Source of the DNA: Burkholderia sp. TSV86
Lineage (GTDB): Bacteria > Pseudomonadota > Gammaproteobacteria > Burkholderiales > Burkholderiaceae
NCBI RefSeq assembly: GCF_001522865.1
Contig: NZ_LOWB01000116.1
Location: 62,001 to 126,000, forward strand
Reading direction: 5' to 3'
DNA length: 64,000 nt
Shown: positions 25,602-35,177 of the stretch, piece after piece
Layout: each line of letters starts with the position of its first letter
How positions within the stretch are numbered: the stretch's first letter is position 1
The notes under the pieces: generated by a model
Seen by the model: the letters and a program-made list of their open reading frames with translations, nothing else
Told to the model about the DNA's origin: nothing
Database searches by the model: none
Made by a program: the position numbers and the translations under genes

Positions 25602-27665
25602 ATGCGTTACCCCCACTTGTTCAAACCACTGACGCTGAACCAGCTCACGCTGCGCAACCGGATCGTCAGCACCGCGCATGCCGAAGTCTATGCCGAGCCG
25701 GGCGGGTTGCCGGGCGAGCGCTATATTCGCTATTACGAGGAAAAAGCGAAAGGCGGCGTTGGCCTTGCTGTCTGTGGCGGATCAAGCCCGGTATCGATCG
25801 ACAGCCCGCAAGGTTGGTGGAAATCGGTTAATTTGTCGACCGACAAAGTGATAGAGCCGCTTGCTCGCCTTGCCGAAGCGATGCATCGGCACGGCGCGAA
25901 AATCATGATTCAGGCCACCCACATGGGCCGCCGCTCGGCGTTCCATGGCGAGCATTGGCCGCATCTTATGTCGCCGTCCGGCGTGCGTGAACCTGTCCAT
26001 CGCGGCAATGCGAAAGTGATCGAACCGGAGGAGATTCGCCGCATCATTGGCGATTTTGCCGCAGCCGCCAAGCGTGTGAAAGACGCCGGCATGGACGGCA
26101 TTGAGATTTCCGCCGCGCACCAGCATCTGATCGATCAGTTCTGGAGCCCGCGCACGAATTTCCGGACCGACGAATGGGGCGGCAGCCTCGAGAACCGCTT
26201 GCGCTTCGGTCTGGAGGTGCTGCGTGCGGTGCGCGAAGCGGTCGGCAGCGATTTCTGCGTCGGCTTGCGGATGTGCGGCGACGAATTTCATGAGGACGGC
26301 CTCGATCACGTGCAGTTGAAGGAGATTGCGCATGCAATGTCCGACACGGGCCTCATCGATTATCTCGGCGTAATCGGCTCGGGAGCGGATACACACAATA
26401 CGCTCGCGAATTGCATGCCGCCGATGGCGTTGCCGCCGGAGCCGTTCGTGCACCTCGCGGCAGGCATCAAATCGGTCGTCAAGGTGCCGGTGATGCATGC
26501 ACAGAGCATTCGCGACGCGGGGCAGGCCGAGCGGCTGCTCGCGAACGGGATGGTCGACCTCGTCGGGATGACGCGTGCGCAGATCGCCGATCCGCATATG
26601 GTCATCAAGATCCGCGATGGCCGTGAGGACGAGATCAAGCAGTGCGTCGGCGCGAACTATTGTATTGACCGTCAGTACAACGGGCTCGACGTGTTGTGTG
26701 TGCAGAACGCGGCGACATCGCGCGAAGCGACGATGCCCCATGTGATCGAGAAATCGCGCGGCCCGAAGCGCAAGGTCGTCGTCGTCGGCGCGGGGCCGGC
26801 TGGACTCGAGGCGTCGCGCGTCGCGCGTGCGCGCGGTCACGATGTTGTGTTGTTCGAAAAGAATCGCGAAGTCGGCGGGCAGATCCTGCTGGCCGCCAAG
26901 GCGCCGCAACGCGAACAGATGGCTGGCATCGTCCGCTGGTTTGACCTGGAAACGAAGCGTTTGGGCGTCGATCGGCGGCTTGGTGTCGAAGCCGATATGA
27001 AAGCGATTCTGGCCGAGAAGCCGGATATCGTCGTGCTTGCGACAGGCGGCGCGAGTTTCACATCGCAGGTGAGCGCATGGGGTGTCGCCGAGGGCCTCGC
27101 GGTCAGCGCTTGGGACATTCTGTCGGGCCGCGTTGAGCCGAAGCGCAACGTGCTGGTTTACGACGGGGTCAGCACGCACGCGGGCGCGGGCGTGGCGGAT
27201 TTCATCGCAAGCCGCGGCTCTCAGGTCGAGATCGTCACGCCGGACGTGAAGGTTGCTGACGATTGCGGCGGCACGACATTCCCGATCTTCTATCGCAGGC
27301 TGTATGCGCAGGGCGTGATCCATACGCCGAATTATTGGCTCGATCGCGTGTATGAGGAGGACGGCAAGAAGATCGCCGTGTTGCGCAATGAATACACGGA
27401 AGAACAGGAGGAGCGCGCGGTCGATCAAGTCGTGATCGAAAACGGTATCGCGCCGAACGATGTGCTGTACTGGCAATTGAAACCAGAATCGGTGAACCGC
27501 GGGCAGATCGACGTTCATAAGCTCTTCGCCGCACAACCTCAGCCGTGTTTGTCCGAAGCGCTGGGTAACGGCCGTTTCCTATTGTTTCGCGTCGGCGATT
27601 GCATCTCGATGCATAACATCCACGGCGCAATCTACGATGCACTGCGACTTGCTAAGGATTTCTGA
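25602..27665 (+). CDS. dgcA: Dimethylglycine demethylase subunit A (FMN/FeS/dinucleotide oxidoreductase)
   Basis: A 687-residue enzyme of the trimethylamine dehydrogenase/2,4-dienoyl-CoA reductase family. It has an Old-Yellow-type TIM barrel (about 1-340), an iron-sulfur segment (348-366) and a Rossmann-type dinucleotide domain (VVVVGAGPAGLEASRVA, about 393 on). With DgcB it oxidatively demethylates dimethylglycine to sarcosine, passing electrons to the ETF encoded next door. In the iron-sulfur segment, C348, C354 and C366 are present but the second Cys of the family pattern is A351. The DUF5943 gene lies 60 bases upstream; dgcB follows after 3 bases. Confidence 0.93.
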   Translation: MRYPHLFKPLTLNQLTLRNRIVSTAHAEVYAEPGGLPGERYIRYYEEKAKGGVGLAVCGGSSPVSIDSPQGWWKSVNLSTDKVIEPLARLAEAMHRHGAKIMIQATHMGRRSAFHGEHWPHLMSPSGVREPVHRGNAKVIEPEEIRRIIGDFAAAAKRVKDAGMDGIEISAAHQHLIDQFWSPRTNFRTDEWGGSLENRLRFGLEVLRAVREAVGSDFCVGLRMCGDEFHEDGLDHVQLKEIAHAMSDTGLIDYLGVIGSGADTHNTLANCMPPMALPPEPFVHLAAGIKSVVKVPVMHAQSIRDAGQAERLLANGMVDLVGMTRAQIADPHMVIKIRDGREDEIKQCVGANYCIDRQYNGLDVLCVQNAATSREATMPHVIEKSRGPKRKVVVVGAGPAGLEASRVARARGHDVVLFEKNREVGGQILLAAKAPQREQMAGIVRWFDLETKRLGVDRRLGVEADMKAILAEKPDIVVLATGGASFTSQVSAWGVAEGLAVSAWDILSGRVEPKRNVLVYDGVSTHAGAGVADFIASRGSQVEIVTPDVKVADDCGGTTFPIFYRRLYAQGVIHTPNYWLDRVYEEDGKKIAVLRNEYTEEQEERAVDQVVIENGIAPNDVLYWQLKPESVNRGQIDVHKLFAAQPQPCLSEALGNGRFLLFRVGDCISMHNIHGAIYDALRLAKDF

Positions 27666-27668
27666 CCG

Positions 27669-29591
27669 ATGAATCCGGCCATTCTGATTACCGTGCTGCT
27701 GTGGATGTCGATCATAGGGCTCGCGTTTGCCGTCGCGAAGCGGGCGGCATACTGGCGGCTTGGCCGCGCGAGCGCGCCCGGCACGTTTGGGATTACCAAC
27801 CTGTTGACAATTCCGAAGCGCTATTTCGTCGATCTGCATCATGTCGTTGCCCGCGATCCATATATCGCAAAAACGCATGTCGCGACCGCTGGCGGCGCGA
27901 TAGCTGCGCTCATGCTCGTGTTCATCAATTACGGGCTTGCGCTCTATTCGCCGTGGCTCGATGTAATGATCTTCATTGCAGCGCTCGTGATGTTCGTCGG
28001 CGCGGTGTACGTTTGGCGCCGGCGGCATGCGAAGGACGTGCCTGCCAGGCTGTCGCGCGGCCCCTGGAATACGCTGCCGTGGTTGCTTGGGGCATTCTCG
28101 CTCGGTCTCATGCTGTTGGTGTTCGTGCCGGCGTCGGTGATGTCGGGCGGATTCGCGTTGATCTGTGCGCTGATGACCGGTGCGGGCGCGTTCGCGATGA
28201 CCGTGGGCGCGGCGCGCGGCGGCCCGATGAAGCATGCGGTTGCCGGTCTGTTGCACCTTGCGTTTCATCCGCGCCAGGAGCGCTTCGACGCGACGCGTGC
28301 TACGTATGCGGGCGGCCCGGCGATACCGCCGAACGCGCTGAAGCCCGTCGATGTCGAACATAACGAATTCGGCGTCGCGAGACCCTTGGAATTCCAATGG
28401 AATCAGCTACTAAGCTTCGATGCATGTGTGCAGTGCGGTAAATGCGAAGCCGCGTGTCCCGCGTTCGCGGCCGGCCAGCCGCTCAATCCGAAGAAGCTGA
28501 TCCAAGATCTTGTCGTCGGGATGGCGGGCGGCACCGATTCGGCCTATGCGGGCAGTCCCACGCCAGGTATTCCTGTCGGCAAGCATGGCGGCGCGCCACA
28601 ACGCGCGATCGTGCCCGAACTGATCGAGGCGGATACCTTGTGGTCGTGCACGACATGCCGTGCCTGCGTGCACGAGTGTCCGATGCTGATCGAGCATGTC
28701 GACGCGATCGTCGACATGCGCCGTAACCAGACGCTCGTTCACGGAGCGGTGCCTGGCAAGGGTGCGCAAGTGCTCGCGAATCTGCGTGAAACAGGCACGA
28801 TGGGCGGTTATGACGTGGCAGCGCGTTACGACTGGTCGGTCGATCTCGGTGCGCGCATCGCGCAACCGGCACATCCTGTCGATGTGCTGATCGTTGCGGG
28901 CGAAGGCGCGTTCGACATGCGCTATCAGCGCACGCTGCGCGCGCTCGTAAAAGTGCTGAATCGAGCGGGCGTTGACTATGCGGTGCTTGGTGCGGCGGAA
29001 ACGGATACGGGCGACGTCGCACGCCGGCTTGGCGACGAGGCGACGTTTATGCAAAGCGCGACGCGCCTGATCGATACGCTCGGCAAACTTTCGTTCACAC
29101 AGATCGTGACGGCCGATCCACACGTGATGCACAGTCTTCAAAACGAATATCGGGCGCTTGGTGTGCGATATACCGTGAAGCACCATACGGAGTTCATCGC
29201 GGAACTGATCGCAGCGGGCAAAATTTCGCCGCGCGCAGCCGAAGCGCTGCGTGACAAGCGTATTACCTATCACGATCCTTGCTATCTCGGCCGTTACAAC
29301 GGGCAGACCGATGCGCCGCGCAAGCTTCTGAAGACGATCGGCATCCAAATCGTCGAAATGGAGCGGCACGGCGTGCGCGGCCGCTGTTGCGGCGGCGGCG
29401 GCGGCGCGCCGCTCACCGATATTCCAGGCAAGCAGCGGATTCCCGATATTCGGATTGCCGATGCGCGGACAGCGGGCGCCGAAGTAGTCGCAGTGGGCTG
29501 CCCGAACTGCACAGCGATGCTCGAAGGCGTCGTTGGCCCACGGCCCGACGTGCTCGACATCGCGGAACTGGTCGCCGCATCGCTGGAGTAA
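27669..29591 (+). CDS. dgcB: Dimethylglycine demethylase subunit B (membrane iron-sulfur electron carrier)
   Basis: A 640-residue protein. N-terminal helices (about 1-200, four or five membrane spans) are followed by two ferredoxin-like 4Fe-4S motifs (CVQCGKCEAACP and CTTCRACVHECP) and two Cys-rich CCG-type segments (HDPCYLGRYNG, GRCCGGGGG, GCPNC). This is the DUF3483/heterodisulfide-reductase layout seen in DgcB, which takes electrons from dimethylglycine oxidation at the membrane. It is packed between dgcA and the ETF alpha gene with gaps of 3 bases, so all are one operon. Confidence 0.92.
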   Translation: MNPAILITVLLWMSIIGLAFAVAKRAAYWRLGRASAPGTFGITNLLTIPKRYFVDLHHVVARDPYIAKTHVATAGGAIAALMLVFINYGLALYSPWLDVMIFIAALVMFVGAVYVWRRRHAKDVPARLSRGPWNTLPWLLGAFSLGLMLLVFVPASVMSGGFALICALMTGAGAFAMTVGAARGGPMKHAVAGLLHLAFHPRQERFDATRATYAGGPAIPPNALKPVDVEHNEFGVARPLEFQWNQLLSFDACVQCGKCEAACPAFAAGQPLNPKKLIQDLVVGMAGGTDSAYAGSPTPGIPVGKHGGAPQRAIVPELIEADTLWSCTTCRACVHECPMLIEHVDAIVDMRRNQTLVHGAVPGKGAQVLANLRETGTMGGYDVAARYDWSVDLGARIAQPAHPVDVLIVAGEGAFDMRYQRTLRALVKVLNRAGVDYAVLGAAETDTGDVARRLGDEATFMQSATRLIDTLGKLSFTQIVTADPHVMHSLQNEYRALGVRYTVKHHTEFIAELIAAGKISPRAAEALRDKRITYHDPCYLGRYNGQTDAPRKLLKTIGIQIVEMERHGVRGRCCGGGGGAPLTDIPGKQRIPDIRIADARTAGAEVVAVGCPNCTAMLEGVVGPRPDVLDIAELVAASLE

Positions 29592-29594
29592 TCA

Positions 29595-30767
29595 ATGACG
29601 CTGCTCAAAAGAATCGATCCACGCCGGCCGTTCGTCGTGACGGCTGCAGGGTTCAGGCGTATCACGCTTGGCGAGACGGGTGGCATATCGGCCGATGCCG
29701 CGCAGTGGCCGCCGCGCGCCGGGCATGTGGAATCGGCGAAGCCGTTGCGCGCAGTGCACGATGCAAAGCGTGTGTTGCTGGTCGCATGCCACAGCGAGCG
29801 TGGCACGCTCGATGATCATGCGCGCCAGGCGATCGCGGCGGCTGCACTGATTGCCGATGCGCAAACCGAGGTCGTGCTCGTTGTTTTCGGCGCATTGATC
29901 GACGACGCGAGAGCGTTTGGCGCCGATGCGCTGATCGTCTTGCCTGATTTCGACCGCCGGACGTTTGAACCCGAGCGCGAACTCGACGCATTGCGAGCGT
30001 GTGCTGCCGCGTTGTCGCCTCAGCACGTGTTCATGCCCGACGACGCGTCAGGCAGCGGCGATCTCGGCCGTCGCTATGCCGCCGCAATGAATGCGAGCGT
30101 TGCGACGCACGTTGTCGAGATCGACGCCGAGCACGTGGGCGTTTATACCGACGCAAAACGCAGTTTCTCGACGCGCTCGCTGCCCGACGTCGTACTGCTT
30201 GCACCGAACGCCGTTGAAATGAAGCTCCCGTTCTCGGGCGCGGCGCGTGCGCTTGCGATCGACTCGTCCTCAGGCTTCGGTTCGACTGCTGGCGATGCAT
30301 ATCGGGATTTTGGCATCGAAGCGATCGACGCGGCTCAAGTCGCGCTCGAAGAGGCGGATTTCATCGTGTCAGCCGGCAACGGCGTGACCGACATCACGGC
30401 ATTCGAGCAACTGGCGACAGCCTTCGGCGCGGCGATCGGCGCAAGCCGTGTCGCGGTCGACAACGGCCACTTCGCACGTGACAAGCAGGTTGGCGCGACT
30501 GGCAAGACGGTCGAAGCGAGTGTCTACATTGCGTTCGGCATTTCGGGGGCCGTCCAACACTTGCAAGGAATCAAGGACTGCCGACATGTGATCGCGGTGA
30601 ATCTTGACGGCAGCGCCCCAATCGTCAAGCGCGCGAACCTGACGATCGTCGGTGATGCTCAGTCGACGATCGCTGCATTGATCGAGGCGGTAAGCGCTGC
30701 CCGCGCGGCGCACGCGAAGACGGGCGTCGCGCAGCATTCGCATGAGCGGGAAGGAGTGATTGCATGA
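29595..30767 (+). CDS. etfA: Electron transfer flavoprotein alpha subunit, betaine-cluster type
   Basis: A 390-residue ETF alpha subunit. The C-terminal FAD domain is clear (VGATGKTVEASVYIAFGISG, then LQGIKDC and VAVNLDGSAPI, about 295-350). The N-terminus is longer than in housekeeping ETF alpha. It would accept electrons from dimethylglycine or sarcosine oxidation and deliver them to the quinone pool. The start ATG follows the dgcB stop by 3 bases and the end overlaps the beta-subunit start (ATGA), showing translational coupling. Confidence 0.9.
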   Translation: MTLLKRIDPRRPFVVTAAGFRRITLGETGGISADAAQWPPRAGHVESAKPLRAVHDAKRVLLVACHSERGTLDDHARQAIAAAALIADAQTEVVLVVFGALIDDARAFGADALIVLPDFDRRTFEPERELDALRACAAALSPQHVFMPDDASGSGDLGRRYAAAMNASVATHVVEIDAEHVGVYTDAKRSFSTRSLPDVVLLAPNAVEMKLPFSGAARALAIDSSSGFGSTAGDAYRDFGIEAIDAAQVALEEADFIVSAGNGVTDITAFEQLATAFGAAIGASRVAVDNGHFARDKQVGATGKTVEASVYIAFGISGAVQHLQGIKDCRHVIAVNLDGSAPIVKRANLTIVGDAQSTIAALIEAVSAARAAHAKTGVAQHSHEREGVIA

Positions 30768-31549
30768 ACACGTATCGCCGGCTTGAAACTATCGCGGTGC
30801 TGGTGTCGATCGGGCGCAATCCGGTATCGGGGGTGCCGCGCTACAGCCGCAACGACGCGGCAGCGCTCGACATCGGCCGCGCGCTCGCCGCCGAGCATGG
30901 CGCGCGGCTCGACGTGATTCATGCGGGCGATCCTGGCAATCCGGCGCTTGCCGAGTATCTTGCACTAGGTGCGGCTGAAATCGAAGTGCTCGAATGCGTG
31001 GACCGTGACGATGAGATCGCCGCGCTTGCCGCACGCGTGCGCGGTTGCGATCTCGTGCTGACCGGAACCCGTTCGGAAGGAGCGTATGACTCCGGTATGT
31101 TGCCGTATCGCTTGGCGGCATCACTGGGCTGGCAATTTGCCGGGGCGGCGGTAGACGTCGGCGTCGAAGCGGGTCGGGCGACGCTGCGCCAGTTCTTGCC
31201 GAAAGGTCTGCGAAGACGTGTCGACGCGGCATTGCCCGCTGTCGTCGCTGTGCATCCGCTCGCGACCGCCGCGCCGCGCTACGCATATGCACGATTGCGG
31301 GCGGGCGCGGTGCGCGCGGCGCACGTTACGGTGGACGCATCGGCCGATGCCGCACCGTGGACGAAGCACGCCGCGACTCGTCAGCCGGTGAAGCTCGCGG
31401 CGGAGGATAAGCGTTCGGGCCATGCACGGATGCTGAGCGCGACGACCACCGAGAGCCGTGGCGGAAACGTCGTAATTGAAGGGAGTTCGGTCGAAAAAGC
31501 ACAAGTGATTCTCGCGTATTTGCGCGAGCATCGGCTTATCGACTATTGA
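30764..31549 (+). CDS. etfB: Electron transfer flavoprotein beta subunit, betaine-cluster type
   Basis: A 261-residue ETF beta subunit. It shows a nucleotide-binding N-terminal half (AALDIGRALAAEHGARLDVIHAG, VLTGTRSEGAYDSGMLPYRLAASLGW) and a recognition-loop region near FLPKGLRRRV. It forms a dimer with the preceding alpha subunit. The start codon overlaps the alpha-subunit stop by four bases. The pair is set apart from housekeeping etfBA by gene order (alpha first) and by its place in the dimethylglycine operon. Confidence 0.88.
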   Translation: MNTYRRLETIAVLVSIGRNPVSGVPRYSRNDAAALDIGRALAAEHGARLDVIHAGDPGNPALAEYLALGAAEIEVLECVDRDDEIAALAARVRGCDLVLTGTRSEGAYDSGMLPYRLAASLGWQFAGAAVDVGVEAGRATLRQFLPKGLRRRVDAALPAVVAVHPLATAAPRYAYARLRAGAVRAAHVTVDASADAAPWTKHAATRQPVKLAAEDKRSGHARMLSATTTESRGGNVVIEGSSVEKAQVILAYLREHRLIDY

Positions 31550-31594
31550 ATCGACGATGCCTGTCGGCAAAAACCAAGGAATCCGGAGCAAAAG

Positions 31595-32836
31595 ATGACA
31601 GTATCGGCAGACATCCGCGCGCTGGTGGCGCGGCGCAAAGCAGGCTATAGCTTGGAGGCTCCGTTTTATCTAAGCGACGAGGTTTTCACACTCGATATCG
31701 ACGCGATATTTCGCAGGCACTGGATCCAGGTGGCAGTCGAACCGGATGTGCCTGAGCCGGGCGATTACGTAACGGTCGAGATTGGGTCAGATTCGATTTT
31801 GATCGTGCGCGACGACGATATGGAGATCCGCGCATTTCACAATGTCTGCCGGCACCGTGGCGCGCGATTGTGCAACGAGGGGAAGGGATCGGTCGGCAAT
31901 ATCGTTTGCCCATACCATAGCTGGACCTACAATTTGACCGGCAAACTCATGTTCGCCGAGCACATGGGCGAGCAATTCGATCGTTGCAAACACAGCCTCA
32001 AGCCTGTGCATTTGCAAAATCTAGCGGGGCTGTTGTTCGTTTGTCTCGCCGATGAACCGCCTGCCGATTTCGCCAGGATGCGTGCGGCGATGGAGCCGTA
32101 CATGCTGCCGCATGATTTGCCGAACGCGAAAATTGCGGCACAGGTCGACATCGTCGAGAAAGGAAACTGGAAACTGACGATGGAGAACAATCGCGAATGC
32201 TATCACTGCATCGCGAACCATCCGGAACTGGTCGTTTCGCTGTACGAATATGGATTCGGCTATCAGCCGTCGCCGACCAATGCGCAAGGCATGGCCGAGT
32301 TCGAACGTGTCTGCGTCGAGCGCGCCGCGCAGTGGGATGCGCTGAATCTGCCGTCCGTTGAAATCGAGCGCTTGACCGACGTGACCGGTTTTCGCACGCA
32401 GCGCTTGCCGCTCGATCGCAGTGGTGAATCCCAAACGCTTGATGCAAAGATCGCGTCGAAGAAACTGCTTGGCGAGTTCCGCCGCGCGGATCTCGGCGGC
32501 CTGTCTTTCTGGACGCAGCCCAACTCATGGCATCACTTCATGAGTGACCATATCGTGACTTTTTCGGTTATTCCGTTGTCGCCGGGTGAAACGCTCGTGC
32601 GGACAAAATGGCTCGTACACAAGGATGCGCGGGAGGGTGTCGATTACGACCTGAAAAATCTGACTGCCGTCTGGAACGCGACGAACGATCAGGATCGTGC
32701 GCTCGTTGAGTTTTCCCAACGAGGCGCGTCGAGCAGCGCCTATGAGCCGGGGCCATATTCCCCGTATACCGAAGGGTATGTCGAGAAATTCTCAGAATGG
32801 TATATCGACCGGCTGGCCGCCTATATTGGCGTATAG
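31595..32836 (+). CDS. gbcA: Glycine betaine monooxygenase oxygenase component (Rieske)
   Basis: A 413-residue Rieske non-haem iron oxygenase. The 2Fe-2S ligands are C85, H87, C105 and H108 (CRHRG and CPYHSW). Mononuclear iron ligands include H203 and H208 (ECYHCIANHPE). GbcA hydroxylates a methyl group of glycine betaine, giving dimethylglycine and formaldehyde. Electrons come from GbcB, encoded 20 bases downstream. In Pseudomonas gbcA and gbcB are divergent; here they are in line. It follows the ETF genes by 46 bases. Confidence 0.93.
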   Translation: MTVSADIRALVARRKAGYSLEAPFYLSDEVFTLDIDAIFRRHWIQVAVEPDVPEPGDYVTVEIGSDSILIVRDDDMEIRAFHNVCRHRGARLCNEGKGSVGNIVCPYHSWTYNLTGKLMFAEHMGEQFDRCKHSLKPVHLQNLAGLLFVCLADEPPADFARMRAAMEPYMLPHDLPNAKIAAQVDIVEKGNWKLTMENNRECYHCIANHPELVVSLYEYGFGYQPSPTNAQGMAEFERVCVERAAQWDALNLPSVEIERLTDVTGFRTQRLPLDRSGESQTLDAKIASKKLLGEFRRADLGGLSFWTQPNSWHHFMSDHIVTFSVIPLSPGETLVRTKWLVHKDAREGVDYDLKNLTAVWNATNDQDRALVEFSQRGASSSAYEPGPYSPYTEGYVEKFSEWYIDRLAAYIGV

Positions 32837-32855
32837 CGCGGCGACGGAGTGCAAC

Positions 32856-34022
32856 ATGATGCGAGATACCGAGAATTTCGAGCCCATCGACAGCCGTGTG
32901 ACACGTCCGGCATTCTGGAGGGAATTGCCGGAACGCTGGTCGAGCGATGTCGAGGAATCGCTCGTCTGCTGCCAGGTGCGGCAGGAAACGCACGATGTAA
33001 AAAGTTTCTTCTTTCGTTCGCCTCAGGGGCGGGCATTTTCGTTCGAGCCGGGGCAGTTCGTCACGCTGGAACTGGACATTGACGGCGAGACGCTTAACCG
33101 CTGCTATACGATCTCATCGTCGCCGGCACGGCCGCATACGATTTCGATCACGGTGAAACGTGTGCCCGGTGGAAGGGTGTCGAACTGGCTGCACGACAAT
33201 CTGCAGCCCGGCGCGCCGGTCCGTGTGCTCGGGCCTGCGGGCGTATTCAGTTGTGCTCGGCATCCCGCGCGCAAGTATCTGTTTTTGTCCGCGGGCTCAG
33301 GCATCACACCGCTGATGTCGATGAGCCGAGCGCATCACGACCTTGCCGAAGATCGCGACATCGTGTTCGTGCACAGCGCACGCACGCCGGACGACATCAT
33401 CTTTGCGCACGAACTCGATCTGATTGCCGCATCTCAGGCGAATTTCCGCACGGCATTCGTTTGCGAGCGGCTTGGCTCGCGTACTAACTGGCACGGCGTA
33501 ACCGGTTATTTGTCCCTGCCGCTATTGAAGCTGATCGCTCCGGATTTTCTCGATCGAGAAATCTTCACTTGCGGGCCAGCGCCGTATATGAAGGCTGTTC
33601 GGGATCTACTGGGCGAAGCGGGATTTGATCGAAGCCGTTATCACGAGGAGAGTTTTTCATTCGAAGCGCTTATCGAAGAGGACGCACCGACGAGCGGCGG
33701 CAACGTGCAAGGTGAGCCGTGCAGTGCTGAGCCGGGTAGCGCCGGCGGTACCCAAGCCCGGCAGTATGCGGTCAGTTTCGCGAAAATCGGGCGCGAGATC
33801 ATCTGCAATCCGGATCAAAACGTGCTAGATGCCGCACGGCTGGCAGGCGTGCGTTTAGCAGCATCGTGTACCCAGGGAATGTGCGGTACCTGCAAGGTGA
33901 AGCTGGTCTCGGGACAGGTAGACATGAAGCACAACGGCGGCATCCGCCAGAGGGAAATCGATCAAGGCATGGTGCTGCTATGTTGCAGCAAGCCACTGTC
34001 CGATCTAGTCGTTGATAAATAG
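32856..34022 (+). CDS. gbcB: Glycine betaine monooxygenase reductase component
   Basis: A 388-residue reductase. An FAD-binding domain (RCYTISSSPARP, about 85-100) is followed by an NAD-binding domain (FLSAGSGITPLMSMSR, FTCGPAPYMKAV) and a C-terminal plant-type 2Fe-2S ferredoxin domain (SCTQGMCGTCKVKL and a last Cys in LLCCSKPL). It carries electrons from NADH to GbcA. ATG 32856 has GGAG just upstream; a second ATG follows immediately. A Gly/Ser-rich linker (about 275-300) joins the reductase and ferredoxin parts. Confidence 0.93.
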   Translation: MMRDTENFEPIDSRVTRPAFWRELPERWSSDVEESLVCCQVRQETHDVKSFFFRSPQGRAFSFEPGQFVTLELDIDGETLNRCYTISSSPARPHTISITVKRVPGGRVSNWLHDNLQPGAPVRVLGPAGVFSCARHPARKYLFLSAGSGITPLMSMSRAHHDLAEDRDIVFVHSARTPDDIIFAHELDLIAASQANFRTAFVCERLGSRTNWHGVTGYLSLPLLKLIAPDFLDREIFTCGPAPYMKAVRDLLGEAGFDRSRYHEESFSFEALIEEDAPTSGGNVQGEPCSAEPGSAGGTQARQYAVSFAKIGREIICNPDQNVLDAARLAGVRLAASCTQGMCGTCKVKLVSGQVDMKHNGGIRQREIDQGMVLLCCSKPLSDLVVDK

Positions 34023-34136
34023 GCTCGCCGCGTCGTGGCTTGGCAAATGCATGTCGTAAAGACGGAGTATCGGGGATTTCTGATCGACGAATCTAAAGAA
34101 GTCATTCACGTCTTGAAAACATTTGGGGGATCGAGC

Positions 34137-35000
34137 ATGAAGCGCTTTGCAAAATGGGTGAGCAGCGGTGTGCTATCGATACTTTTGTTTGCGGTTTCGT
34201 CGACGTTTGCCGATACGAAGCCGACGTTGAAAATTGGTTATGTCGAAGGCTGGGACGATAGCGTTGCGACTTCCAATGTCGCCGCACGGATCATCGAGAC
34301 GCGGCTGGGCTACCCAGTCCAACTTGTTCCTGTTGCAGCCGGCGTGATGTGGCAAGGCGTTGCGCGCGGCGATCTCGATGCGACGTTGTCTGCATGGTTG
34401 CCCACCACGCAGGGCGCGTATTGGGATCAGTTCAAGGCTAAGGTCGTCAATCTCGGAGTGAATTTTCCGGATGCGCGGCTCGGCCTGGTTGTGCCTGCCT
34501 ACGTGAATGCGAAGACGATCGAGGATTTGAATGCTGATAAAACCGAATTCGGCGCCCGCATTGTCGGTATCGATGCGGGCGCGGGTCTGATGCGCAAGAC
34601 CGGCGATGTGCTCAAAGTATACCGCCTCGACTACACGCTGATGCCGAGTTCGGGTAGTGCGATGACTGCAGAGCTAGCGCGCGCGATTCACGCGAACAAA
34701 CCGATCGTCGTGACGGGATGGGCGCCTCACTGGATGTTCGCAAAGTGGAATCTGCGCTTTCTAGAGGATCCCAAAAGGGTTTACGGCGCGGCCGAGCATG
34801 TCGATAGCGTCGCGAACCCTGGCCTTGAAGCGAAGGCTAAGCCGGTTGTCGCGTTCCTGAAGAAATTTCAGTGGAAGCCTGGCGAGATCGACAACGTGAT
34901 GCTCGCGATTCAGAACGGTACGAAGCCTGCCGCCGCAGCCGATGCATGGATCGCGGCACATCGCGATCGGGTTGCCGAATGGCTCGGCTCAATGCCGTGA
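34137..35000 (+). CDS. Periplasmic quaternary-amine binding protein, OpuAC type (glycine betaine-like ligand)
   Basis: A 287-residue substrate-binding protein. A signal peptide (MKRFAKWVSSG with a hydrophobic core, cleaved near SSTFA) precedes a mature OpuAC domain. The domain has trimethylammonium-cage-type aromatics (VEGWDDS, LSAWLPTTQGAYW, VVTGWAPHWMF). No ABC permease or ATPase is beside it, like the orphan CbcX/BetX proteins of Pseudomonas that share one transporter core. GGGGGA lies just before ATG 34137. It is co-directional with gbcB but 114 bases away. Confidence 0.85.
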   Translation: MKRFAKWVSSGVLSILLFAVSSTFADTKPTLKIGYVEGWDDSVATSNVAARIIETRLGYPVQLVPVAAGVMWQGVARGDLDATLSAWLPTTQGAYWDQFKAKVVNLGVNFPDARLGLVVPAYVNAKTIEDLNADKTEFGARIVGIDAGAGLMRKTGDVLKVYRLDYTLMPSSGSAMTAELARAIHANKPIVVTGWAPHWMFAKWNLRFLEDPKRVYGAAEHVDSVANPGLEAKAKPVVAFLKKFQWKPGEIDNVMLAIQNGTKPAAAADAWIAAHRDRVAEWLGSMP

Positions 35001-35177
35001 CGAGCCCCGTGCGAGCCTATTGGGGCAGGAATTGGGAGGGCAAATAAAATATACAGTTATCCGAATTAATTAACAAAAAATTGAACTTTTAAGCCGGAAA
35101 ATTAGCATTTTTTTAGTTTTGTTCAAAATTGTTGGTAGAATGTAATCTTGTTCGGGCTCCTCACGGGAGGGCTTTTA

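Noticed and set aside
25782-27536. A 584-codon open frame on the minus strand
   Set aside because: It lies wholly opposite dgcA and has no recognisable domains, with an Arg/His-rich composition typical of antisense frames in high-GC DNA.
28410-29369. A 319-codon minus-strand frame
   Set aside because: Fully antisense to dgcB; composition and lack of a ribosome site mark it as a shadow.
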